Source: Acerihabitans sp047324305 (GTDB taxonomy: Bacteria > Pseudomonadota > Gammaproteobacteria > Enterobacterales > Enterobacteriaceae). Taken from it: a DNA stretch of 64,000 bases. The notes below the pieces were generated by a model. It searched no databases, had not been told where the DNA came from, and saw nothing but the letters and a program-made list of their open reading frames with translations. The DNA is taken from assembly GCF_047324305.1 (NCBI RefSeq), contig NZ_CP178740.1:3286001-3350000 (forward strand). The letters are read 5' to 3'. Below are positions 54,279 to 61,619 of this stretch, piece by piece (position 1 is the stretch's first letter; every line of letters starts with the position of its first letter). Position numbers and translations under genes: made by a program.

Positions 54279-55466
54279 TTAAGACTTTTTGGCGGCGTCA
54301 GGCTGCGGTTGTGCCGGTTCATCAGTCGCTTCCTTGGCCGTGACCTGCACACCCGGCTTGACTTTCTGCAGGCCGCTGACAATCACGCGGTCGCCTTCCT
54401 GTAAGCCGGCGGTGACCAGCCATTTATCGCCGATCGCCTGTTGGGCGGTGATTTGGCGTACGGCAACCTTATTGTCAGGACCCACCACCATTGCGGTCGC
54501 TTCGCCTCGGGGATTGCGGGTTATGCCCTGCTGCGGCACCAGTAACGCATTGTCGTTGGTCCCTTCTTCCAGACGGGCGCGGACAAACATACCGGGCAGC
54601 AGGCTATGCTGCGGGTTGGGGAAAATGGCGCGCAGGGTGATGGAGCCGGTGGTTTCATCCACGCTGACATCGGAGAATTCCAGGGTGCCGGGCTGCGGGT
54701 ATTCGCTGCCGTCTTCCATCAGCAGCCGCACGGCCGCTTTTCCGTCCTTCTGTTTGAGGGCGCCGCTGTCGAGTTCCTGTTTTAAGCGCAGGAAATCGTT
54801 GCTGGACTGGGTTACGTCCACATAGAGCGGATCCAACTGCTGAACGGTGGCCATGGCGGTGGTCTGGCCATTGGTGACCAGGGCGCCTTCGGTATAGGCG
54901 GATTTACCGATGCGGCCGCTGATAGGCGAGGTGACCTTGGTGTAAGCCAGGTTGATGCGCGCGCTTTCCAGCGACGCTTTGGCGGCAAGCACCGCGGCGT
55001 CGTTCTGCTGCATGGTGGCGACCGCCGTATCGTAGTCCTGACGGCTGACAAAGTTGGTGGCGATCAGTTTTTTATAACGGTTGACGGTGACACGGGCGAT
55101 ATTGGCATTGGCCTGCGCCTGGGCTAAGTCGCCGTTGGCGCTGTCATACGCCGCTTTATAGGTTGCCGGATCAATTTGATAGAGGGAGACGCCGGCCTGC
55201 ACGTCGCTGCCTTCGACAAAATTGCGTTTTAAGATAATGCCATTAACCTGGGGCCGGACTTCGGCAACACGGAAAGCGGCGGTACGACCAGGCAGATCAG
55301 TTGTGACATTCAATGATTGTTTTTTTACCGTCACCACACTAACTTCCGGGGCCTGTTGCTGATTTCCTGCCTGTTTAGCGTCTTTATTGTCACATCCAAT
55401 GAGAATAAAGCTGCCTGAAAGCATCAGAACGGCTGCCAGAGGCAAAATCCCTCTGTTTTTGTTCAT
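54279..55466 (-). CDS. acrA: Membrane-fusion lipoprotein AcrA
   Basis: Periplasmic adaptor linking AcrB to TolC, 395 aa. The signal peptide ends in lipobox FILIGCDNK (Cys at 25). Order: beta-barrel and lipoyl halves (VRPQVNGIILKRNFVEGSDV, VTSPISGRIGKSAYTEGALV) flanking an alpha-helical hairpin (about 100-165), then the membrane-proximal domain. The C-terminus is Pro/Gln/Ala-rich. First gene of acrAB; its start is 94 bases from the AcrR operator in the divergent region. Confidence 0.98.
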   Translation of the reverse strand: MNKNRGILPLAAVLMLSGSFILIGCDNKDAKQAGNQQQAPEVSVVTVKKQSLNVTTDLPGRTAAFRVAEVRPQVNGIILKRNFVEGSDVQAGVSLYQIDPATYKAAYDSANGDLAQAQANANIARVTVNRYKKLIATNFVSRQDYDTAVATMQQNDAAVLAAKASLESARINLAYTKVTSPISGRIGKSAYTEGALVTNGQTTAMATVQQLDPLYVDVTQSSNDFLRLKQELDSGALKQKDGKAAVRLLMEDGSEYPQPGTLEFSDVSVDETTGSITLRAIFPNPQHSLLPGMFVRARLEEGTNDNALLVPQQGITRNPRGEATAMVVGPDNKVAVRQITAQQAIGDKWLVTAGLQEGDRVIVSGLQKVKPGVQVTAKEATDEPAQPQPDAAKKS

Positions 55467-55559
55467 AGATAAACCTCAAGAGTCCGATTTGAAAAAATTG
55501 ATCAATTGATCACAAGCCTACAAACCCATTGCTGCGTAACAATTAGCCTTATGCTATGG

Positions 55560-55583
55560 TACATACATTCGCGAATGTATGTA
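55560..55583. promoter_or_regulatory. AcrR operator, perfect 24-base palindrome
   Basis: TACATACATTCG followed by its exact reverse complement CGAATGTATGTA. E. coli AcrR binds an almost identical dyad in the same acrR-acrA intergenic position; here the centre is perfectly symmetric. It lies 28 bases before acrR. Confidence 0.93.
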
Positions 55584-55610
55584 AATCTAAAGACAACCAA
55601 AAAAAGCGCT

Positions 55611-56264
55611 ATGGCACGAAAAACCAAACAGCAGGCCCAGGAAACGCGCCAGCATATTCTGGATGCCGCAGTCCAGGAATTCTCAATGCGCGGGGTTTCC
55701 GCAACGTCGCTCACCGATATCGCAACGGTGGCAGGGGTAACCCGTGGTGCTATTTATTGGCATTTCAAGAATAAAGTCGAGTTATTTAATGAGATCTGGC
55801 ATGCCGCTGAAGCTAGGATATTGGCATTAGAGCTAGAGTATCAGGCAAAATTTCCCGACGATCCACTACATGTCTTAACCGAGACATTGATTTACATTCT
55901 GCAGTCCACCGTATCCAATACCGAATGGCGCGCCTTAATGGAAATTGTTTTTCATAAATGTGAATTTGTCGGAGAAATGGAACTGTTCCAGGAAGTCCGC
56001 AAAGGATTATACGCCGAATGTTATGAACGCATTGAAGAGACGCTCAACCGGTGCATAGAATGCGGTCAACTGCCGGCCGGTCTGCACTGCCGCCGCGCCG
56101 CCATCCTGCTGCGCGCCTATATGACCGGGTTGATGGAAAACTGGCTGTTCGTGCCCGGCACCTTTGATCTGGCTGGCGGCTCCCGCATCCTGATCGCCGC
56201 CTTTATGGATATGCTGCGGCTAAGCCCTAACCTGCGTCACGACCCGGCGGCGCTGCCGCAGTAG
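55611..56264 (+). CDS. acrR: TetR-family repressor AcrR
   Basis: Drug-responsive repressor of acrAB and of itself. ATG 55611 (MARKTKQQAQETRQHILDAA) gives 217 aa against 215 in E. coli; the frame runs 35 codons upstream across the operator and was cut. The N-terminal helix-turn-helix (ATSLTDIATVAGVTRGAIYW) is near-identical to E. coli, and the ligand-binding domain follows (IVFHKCEFVGEMELFQEVRK). In E. coli mscK comes next; it is absent here. Confidence 0.97.
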   Translation: MARKTKQQAQETRQHILDAAVQEFSMRGVSATSLTDIATVAGVTRGAIYWHFKNKVELFNEIWHAAEARILALELEYQAKFPDDPLHVLTETLIYILQSTVSNTEWRALMEIVFHKCEFVGEMELFQEVRKGLYAECYERIEETLNRCIECGQLPAGLHCRRAAILLRAYMTGLMENWLFVPGTFDLAGGSRILIAAFMDMLRLSPNLRHDPAALPQ

Positions 56265-56283
56265 CCGCCCGGCTGGGGCAGGG

Positions 56284-56436
56284 TTATTCTTCCCCGCGGC
56301 GCGCCTTGATGACATAATCGTTTTTCACAATTTCCAGGGCCGCCAACACCAGCTCCGGCTCCATATCGTTACTCTCCAGCAGCATAATCAAATCGACCGC
56401 CAGTTTAATCTCGGGGGATTCATCTTCCAGCGCCAC
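56284..56436 (-). CDS. rsmS: RsmS (YbaM) pleiotropic regulator, small protein
   Basis: Short gene of 50 codons read on the minus strand from GTG 56434-56436: VALEDESPEIKLAVDLIMLL, then ESNDMEPELVLAALEIVKND, ending YVIKARRGEE. It matches E. coli YbaM (53 aa: KLAVDLIVLLE, VLRALDIVKRDY). AGGAGA lies 5 bases upstream of the GTG. In Pectobacterium the homologue RsmS affects secondary metabolism and virulence, but the mechanism is unclear. Lies next to priC as in E. coli. Confidence 0.88.
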   Translation of the reverse strand: MALEDESPEIKLAVDLIMLLESNDMEPELVLAALEIVKNDYVIKARRGEE

Positions 56437-56542
56437 AGGTCTCTCCTGAATGCGTTGTCGAGTAGACGAAAACTACCAGTATAGATGAAAACATGAAGCA
56501 ATTTATAATGAGCGAATAAACAAAATGTGACAGCACGTGCTA

Positions 56543-57085
56543 TCAACCCTTTTCCAGTCCATTCTCCCTGCGCTCGATCAGACGCTCAATGCGCGCCAAC
56601 GCCTGCCGGCAGCGGGCCAGCCGGCCTTCAAGGGCGGCGATTTCCTGTTGCAACTGCTGGGCACGGGCATAATCGCCCGTGCTTTGCCGCAGGCTGTCCC
56701 GGTCGCGGATCATGGACAGCAGCCGGCGCTCATAGTCCTGATGTTCATTCAGCCGGGCGTAATAATCCACCGGCGCGGCCTTGGCAGGCTGGCCGCGCCG
56801 CAAGTCCTGTGTGGCCAGTTCCCGCGCCAGGGCGGTCATTTGATCGATAAGCCGCTGCGCCAGCCAGGCCACCCGCTCGGTGTAACCCTGCTCGACGGTC
56901 AGCGTCAGGCGCTGCAATGTCTGGCGGCTTTCGGCCAGATAGTCGTCAAGGCGGGTTCCCCGGCTCTGGAAAAGCTGGTGGTCAAAGCGGGACTGGGACA
57001 CCGTCTCCTGTCCGGCCGCCTCGATCCGCCCGGCCAGCGTGTTGAACTGGTCGCTTAACGTGACGAGGAGCTTGGATGAATGCAC
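56543..57085 (-). CDS. priC: Primosomal replication protein PriC
   Basis: Replication-restart protein that loads DnaB at stalled forks independently of PriA-PriB. The GTG at 57083-57085 (VHSSKLLVTLSDQFNTLAGR), after AGGAG, was chosen: 180 aa against 175 in E. coli, while the longer frame adds an unmatched 33 residues. All-helical; the conserved part is HQDYERRLLSMIRDRDSLRQ to EGRLARCRQALARIERLIER. It is diverged from E. coli, as PriC usually is. Confidence 0.88.
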   Translation of the reverse strand: MHSSKLLVTLSDQFNTLAGRIEAAGQETVSQSRFDHQLFQSRGTRLDDYLAESRQTLQRLTLTVEQGYTERVAWLAQRLIDQMTALARELATQDLRRGQPAKAAPVDYYARLNEHQDYERRLLSMIRDRDSLRQSTGDYARAQQLQQEIAALEGRLARCRQALARIERLIERRENGLEKG

Positions 57086-57465
57086 GCCCTTCTCCTGAGT
57101 AAAAACCGCGAAAAAAAAGATATTAACCTGTCGCCGCCATGATACCGCGTTCGCGCCTGTCCTGAACAGCGCGCCGGCGGGCAAAGAAAGATGAAAATAT
57201 TCCGGGGCCGCGGTATGTTAACAGGGATGCAAAACCGGTACGGAATAGGCCGGAAATCACGCCGTGCGTCCATGGTTGACTTTACGCAACAAAAGGCTAA
57301 ATGAGTCGCCCTCGGTGGTTGCATTTTTCCGCCAGTTTGCATAGATTTGAGCGCTTTCGTGCGCGGTCGGTCCTGCCAGCCCATGTTAAAACGCGATGTA
57401 CCGTGGTTGTTCAGGATAACGCGTCCGCGCGGATTATGATTTCTTTCGTTTCAGGCGCATACATT
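57086..57465. other. priC-apt divergent region; ybaN absent
   Basis: 380 bases with no supported gene. E. coli has ybaN here, but no remnant was recognised. A TTGACT (57276-57281) could be a -35 for apt, yet no good -10 follows at the right distance. The frame opening at 57301 simply runs into apt. Confidence 0.6.
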
Positions 57466-58017
57466 ATGACCGCGATGGCCGAACAGCTAGCATTGATCAA
57501 AAACAGTATCAAAACGATTCCCGATTACCCCAAACCGGGTATTTTTTTCCGGGATATCACCAGCCTGCTGGAAAATCCCCAGGCCTATGCCGCCAGTATC
57601 GAACTGCTGGTGAATCACTATCGCGGCCACGGCTTGACCAAGGTGGTGGGCACCGAAGCGCGCGGTTTCCTGTTCGGCGCGCCGGTGGCGCTGGCGCTGG
57701 GGCTGGGATTCGTGCCGGTGCGCAAGCCTGGCAAGCTGCCGCGCGCGGTGCTGAGCGAAAGCTACGAGCTGGAATACGGCGTCGATAAGCTGGAAATCCA
57801 TCAGGACGCCATCGCGCCAGGGGATCGGGTACTGGTGGTCGACGACCTGCTTGCCACCGGCGGTACTATCGAGGCTACGATAAAATTAATCCGCCGGCTG
57901 GGCGGTGAGGTCAAGGACGCGGCGTTTATTATCAACCTGGCCGATCTCGGCGGCGAAGCGCGCCTGCAGCGCCTGGCCGTCAATAGTTACAGCCTGGTGG
58001 GTTTCGCCGGGCACTGA
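57466..58017 (+). CDS. apt: Adenine phosphoribosyltransferase
   Basis: Purine-salvage enzyme: adenine plus PRPP to AMP. ATG 57466 (MTAMAEQLALIKNS) gives 183 aa, identical in length to E. coli. The PRPP-binding motif is VLVVDDLLATGGT (122-134), and the adenine-binding hood includes YPKPGIFFRDIT near 21-32. An upstream in-frame extension of 55 codons is not conserved. dnaX starts 74 bases later, as in E. coli. Confidence 0.98.
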   Translation: MTAMAEQLALIKNSIKTIPDYPKPGIFFRDITSLLENPQAYAASIELLVNHYRGHGLTKVVGTEARGFLFGAPVALALGLGFVPVRKPGKLPRAVLSESYELEYGVDKLEIHQDAIAPGDRVLVVDDLLATGGTIEATIKLIRRLGGEVKDAAFIINLADLGGEARLQRLAVNSYSLVGFAGH

Positions 58018-58091
58018 TCATATCAGCCTCGCGCTCCGGTGCGAGGCTGTGTTAGCATGACCTCCCTGTCCACCGACATATTTCGCGACCC

Positions 58092-60479
58092 ATGAGCTAT
58101 CAGGTTCTTGCCCGTAAATGGCGTCCGCAGACGTTTTCAGATGTAGTAGGTCAGGAACATGTTCTGACGGCGCTGACCAATGGCCTTTCACTGGGCAGGG
58201 TCCATCACGCCTACTTGTTTTCTGGTACCCGCGGCGTCGGCAAGACCACTATCGCCCGCCTGCTGGCCAAGGGGCTTAATTGCGAAACCGGCATCACCGC
58301 CAGCCCTTGCGGTCAATGCGCCAACTGTCGTGAAATCGAGCAGGGCAGGTTTGTCGATCTGATTGAAATCGACGCCGCCTCGCGCACCAAGGTGGAGGAC
58401 ACCCGGGATCTGCTGGACAATGTGCAATATGCGCCGGCGCGCGGCCGCTTCAAGGTCTATTTGATCGATGAAGTGCACATGCTCTCCCGGCATAGCTTCA
58501 ACGCGTTGCTGAAAACGCTGGAAGAACCGCCGTCCCATGTGAAATTCCTGCTGGCGACCACCGACCCGCAAAAGCTGCCGGTAACCATCCTGTCCCGCTG
58601 CCTGCAGTTTCATCTCAAGGCGCTGGATATCGGCCAGATTCGCGCGCAGTTAGAGCATATCCTGCGTGAAGAGAATATCGACAGCGAGCCGCGCGCCCTC
58701 CAGCTACTGGCCCGCGCCGCCGACGGCAGCCTGCGCGACGCCCTGAGCCTGACCGATCAGGCAATCGCCATGGGTATGGGGCAGGTCACCACCCAGACCG
58801 TGGGCGACATGCTGGGTACCCTTAACACTGAACAACCCCTGGCGCTGATAGAGGCTCTGGCGGCGGCGGACGGCAACGCCATGATGGCGCAGCTGGCCCA
58901 GTGCGCCTCCCGCGGCGTGGACTGGGAAACCCTGCTGGTGGATATGCTCCAGCTGCTGCACCATATCGCCATGGGTCAACTGGTTGCGGATGCCCTGGAT
59001 GACGAGGATGACGCCGCCATCGCGCCCCGGCTGCGTGAGCTGGCGCGGATCGTTCCCCCGGCGGATTTGCAGCTTTATTACCAAACGCTGCTGGTGGGAC
59101 GCAAAGAGCTGCCGTTTGCCCCCGATCGCCGCATGGGGGTCGAAATGACCCTGCTGCGCGCGCTGGCGTTCCACCCGCGCATCATTGATCTCACCCCGCA
59201 GGCGGGGGAGAACACGGAAAAAAAAACGGCTGAATCCGTCGCTCTAGCTCCGGAACGTACAAATAACCGGCAGCCGGCGCCCGATAACGCGGTTCCCGCG
59301 CCTGGTCGTGGCCGGCAAATGACGCCGCATAACGACGCGCCGCCGTCGGATCAGGTCAGGCCGACCCCTGAGGTACACACCGCGCCGCCGTCGGATCACG
59401 CCAGGCCGACCCCTCAGGTCAACGCCGCGCCGCCGTCGGATCAGGCCAGACCGACCCCTCAGGTAAACGCCGCGCCACCGTCGGATCAGGCCAGGCCGCC
59501 GCGCCTGGAACATGGCGCGCCGTCGCCGGGCCATGCCGGGCAGGCGGTTTCCATCCCCACGCCCCAAATGCGGGACGATGCCGGCGCCGATATGCCGGAT
59601 GACTGGGTCAGCGCCGCCGAGCAGTACGCGAATATGGCCGGCGACCCGGCATCCGACGATGCCGGTGATGATAGGTACGCTTATCAGGCGGATGACGCGG
59701 CCGGGCATGTTCCCGCGCCGGCCTCCGCGGATCGGCCTGCGGCGCCGGCGTCGCTGCCGGACAGTACCGCGCAATTGCTATTGGCGCGCACCGCGTTATT
59801 ACAACGCCACGGCAACCAAAACGTAAAAAAGAACGATACATCGCCGGCCAGGCCACGGCCCGCGAACAGCGCCCTGGAGCGCCTGGCCACGGTCAGCGAA
59901 CAGGCCCAGCAGCGGCAGGCCGCCGGCGGCAAGGAGCCAGGGACCGCCAAAGCCGTCAAACCGGAGGCCTATCGCTGGAAGGCCAGTATTCAGACCACGC
60001 AGGACAGCGATCCGGTGGCGACGCCCAAGGCCCTGCGCACGGCGCTGGAGCATGAAAAAACGCCTGAGCTGGCGGCCCGCCTGGCCGAGGAATCCATCGT
60101 GCGCGATCCTTGGGCGGCGCTGGTGGACAGGCTAAAGATCCCCAAGCTGGTACAGCAACTGGCGTTAAACGCCTTCCGGGAAGATCTGGCGCCGGGCAAG
60201 GTCTGCCTGCACCTGCGTTCCGCGCAGCAGCACCTTAATTCCCCCATTTCCCAGGGAACGCTGGCCGAGGCCCTAAGCACAGAACTCGGCGCTCCGGTTG
60301 AATTAACCGTGGTGACAGATGATAATCCGGCGATACGTACCCCGCTGGAATGGCGACAGGCCATATATGAAGAAAAATTGATGCAGGCGCGCCAGGCGAT
60401 TATCGCGGATAATAATATCCAGACGCTTCAGCGTTTTTTTGATGCCGAATTGGATGAAGATAGCATCCGTCCTGTTTAA
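58092..60479 (+). CDS. dnaX: DNA polymerase III tau (and gamma) subunit
   Basis: Clamp-loader ATPase that organises the replisome. 795 aa, well above the 643 of E. coli. Domains I-III: Walker A GTRGVGKT (45-52), zinc site C64/C73/C76/C79, DEVHML Walker B, the SRC sensor in ILSRCLQFHL, ending near residue 373. Then a Pro-rich linker with four 15-residue repeats (416-475) and an acidic stretch. The C-terminal tau domains (about 640-795, DPWAALVDRLKIPKLVQQLA onward) bind DnaB and the polymerase. A run of nine A bases at codons 376-379 with an SD-like element predicts a short gamma form of about 380 residues. Operon with ybaB and recR. Confidence 0.97.
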   Translation: MSYQVLARKWRPQTFSDVVGQEHVLTALTNGLSLGRVHHAYLFSGTRGVGKTTIARLLAKGLNCETGITASPCGQCANCREIEQGRFVDLIEIDAASRTKVEDTRDLLDNVQYAPARGRFKVYLIDEVHMLSRHSFNALLKTLEEPPSHVKFLLATTDPQKLPVTILSRCLQFHLKALDIGQIRAQLEHILREENIDSEPRALQLLARAADGSLRDALSLTDQAIAMGMGQVTTQTVGDMLGTLNTEQPLALIEALAAADGNAMMAQLAQCASRGVDWETLLVDMLQLLHHIAMGQLVADALDDEDDAAIAPRLRELARIVPPADLQLYYQTLLVGRKELPFAPDRRMGVEMTLLRALAFHPRIIDLTPQAGENTEKKTAESVALAPERTNNRQPAPDNAVPAPGRGRQMTPHNDAPPSDQVRPTPEVHTAPPSDHARPTPQVNAAPPSDQARPTPQVNAAPPSDQARPPRLEHGAPSPGHAGQAVSIPTPQMRDDAGADMPDDWVSAAEQYANMAGDPASDDAGDDRYAYQADDAAGHVPAPASADRPAAPASLPDSTAQLLLARTALLQRHGNQNVKKNDTSPARPRPANSALERLATVSEQAQQRQAAGGKEPGTAKAVKPEAYRWKASIQTTQDSDPVATPKALRTALEHEKTPELAARLAEESIVRDPWAALVDRLKIPKLVQQLALNAFREDLAPGKVCLHLRSAQQHLNSPISQGTLAEALSTELGAPVELTVVTDDNPAIRTPLEWRQAIYEEKLMQARQAIIADNNIQTLQRFFDAELDEDSIRPV
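59203..59233 (+). other. Predicted -1 frameshift site producing the gamma subunit
   Basis: Codons 376-379 read GAA-AAA-AAA-ACG, a run of nine A (59218-59226). Slipping back one base on A-AAA-AAA gives AAC-GGC-TGA, ending at 59233, so gamma would have about 380 residues. CGGGGGAG (59203-59210) is an SD-like stimulator the right distance upstream, as in E. coli. The E. coli signal (A-AAA-AAG) is near codon 430. Transcriptional slippage on A9, as in Thermus dnaX, is the alternative mechanism. Confidence 0.7.
59337..59516 (+). repeat. 45-bp in-frame minisatellite in dnaX (four units)
   Basis: CCGTCGGATCA recurs at 59343, 59388, 59433 and 59478. Units encode APPSDQVRPTPEVHT, APPSDHARPTPQVNA, APPSDQARPTPQVNA and APPSDQARPPRLEHG. 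The period is a multiple of three, so copy number can change without breaking tau. It lies in the linker between the clamp-loader and tau-specific domains. Confidence 0.93.
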
Positions 60480-60540
60480 CTGCCGCACGGCGCGTAGAGA
60501 GATGCCGCCTGCGGTTCGACGCTACGAGAGAGGGAAATGT

Positions 60541-60870
60541 ATGTTTGGTAAAGGCGGAATGGGCAATCTGATGAAGCAGGCCCAGCAGATGCAGGAAAAA
60601 ATGCAGCAGATGCAGGAAGAGATCGCCCAACTGGAAGTTACCGGCGAATCTGGGGCAGGCCTGGTCAAGGTTACCATCAACGGCGCGCATAACTGCCGTC
60701 GTGTTGAAGTCGATCCCAGCCTGCTGGACGACGACAAGGATATGCTCGAGGATCTGATCGCGGCGGCTTTTAACGACGCGGCGCGCCGTATTGCCGAAAC
60801 CCAGAAGGAAAAGATGGCTACCGTCTCCAGCGGCATGCAGCTTCCTCCTGGTTTTAAAATGCCGTTCTGA
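60541..60870 (+). CDS. ybaB: YbaB/EbfC family nucleoid-associated protein
   Basis: Small dimeric DNA-binding protein, 109 aa from ATG 60541 (MFGKGGMGNLMKQAQQMQEK), after GAGAGGGAAATGT. Nearly identical to E. coli YbaB across its length (VTGESGAGLVKVTINGAHNC, SSGMQLPPGFKMPF). An upstream extension of 34 codons is not conserved. Its TGA shares a base with the recR ATG, so the two are coupled; dnaX-ybaB-recR is a widespread bacterial operon. Confidence 0.98.
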   Translation: MFGKGGMGNLMKQAQQMQEKMQQMQEEIAQLEVTGESGAGLVKVTINGAHNCRRVEVDPSLLDDDKDMLEDLIAAAFNDAARRIAETQKEKMATVSSGMQLPPGFKMPF

Positions 60871-61475
60871 TGCAAACCAGTCCATTGCTAGAGGCGTTAA
60901 CCGAAGCCTTGCGCTGCTTGCCCGGCGTCGGGCCGAAATCGGCCCAGCGCATGGTCTTCCAGCTTCTGCAGCGGGATCGCAGCGGCGGTATGCGTCTGGC
61001 GCAGGCGCTCACCCGCGCCATGTCTGAGATCGGCCACTGCGCCGATTGCCGGACGTTTACCGAGCAGGACATCTGCACCATCTGCGCCAATCCCAGGCGC
61101 AGGCAAACCCGGCAGATCTGCGTAGTGGAAAGCCCGGCGGATATTCATGCCATCGAGCAGACCGGGCAATTCGCCGGCCGCTACTTTGTGCTGATGGGGC
61201 ATCTGTCCCCGCTGGACGGCATCGGTCCGGACGATATCGGCCTGGATCGCCTGCAGGAGCGCCTGGAAAGCGAGGATATCGCCGAGGTGATCCTGGCCAC
61301 TAATCCCACGGTGGAAGGCGACGCCACCGCCAATTACATTGCCGAGATGTGCGCCCATTTTGAAGTCCTGGCTACCCGTATCGCCCACGGCGTGCCGGTG
61401 GGCGGTGAGCTGGAAATGGTCGATGGTACCACGCTGTCCCATTCGCTGGCGGGACGCCACCCGATTAAATTTTAA
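60870..61475 (+). CDS. recR: Recombination mediator RecR
   Basis: Helps load RecA onto SSB-coated gaps together with RecO (RecFOR pathway). 201 aa as in E. coli. Order: helix-hairpin-helix (LRCLPGVGPKSAQRMVFQLL), C4 zinc finger (C57, C60, C69, C72), Toprim domain (ICVVESPADIHAIEQTGQFA, with the conserved Glu), then the C-terminal GVPVGGELEMVDGTTLSHSL. Starts on the last base of the ybaB stop codon. A short GC hairpin with T-run follows. Confidence 0.98.
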   Translation: MQTSPLLEALTEALRCLPGVGPKSAQRMVFQLLQRDRSGGMRLAQALTRAMSEIGHCADCRTFTEQDICTICANPRRRQTRQICVVESPADIHAIEQTGQFAGRYFVLMGHLSPLDGIGPDDIGLDRLQERLESEDIAEVILATNPTVEGDATANYIAEMCAHFEVLATRIAHGVPVGGELEMVDGTTLSHSLAGRHPIKF

Positions 61476-61480
61476 ATCGG

Positions 61481-61502
61481 CGGCGCGTCCGCGCCGTCTT
61501 TT
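61481..61502 (+). terminator. Rho-independent terminator of recR
   Basis: CGGCGC (61481-61486) pairs with GCGCCG (61491-61496) around GTCC, followed by TCTTTT; just past the recR stop. Confidence 0.7.
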
Positions 61503-61526
61503 CCGCCCCTTTTTTTACCTTTTGTG

Positions 61527-61555
61527 CTTGAATTCCTGCGCCGCAATCCCCATCT
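61527..61555 (+). promoter_or_regulatory. Sigma32 (heat-shock) promoter of htpG
   Basis: CTTGAA (61527-61532), 15-base spacer, CCCCATCT (61548-61555): a close match to the sigma32 consensus and to the E. coli htpG promoter. It lies 65 bases before the htpG ATG. Confidence 0.85.
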
Positions 61556-61619
61556 GTTCATCATTGCAGTATCTACACCCGCCTGATTGATAGCTATTTG
61601 GATTGAGGTAAGTATAAAT

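Noticed and set aside
55506..55610. Upstream extension of AcrR by 35 codons
   Set aside because: It would be translated through the AcrR operator and divergent promoter; the start at 55611 matches the conserved N-terminus.
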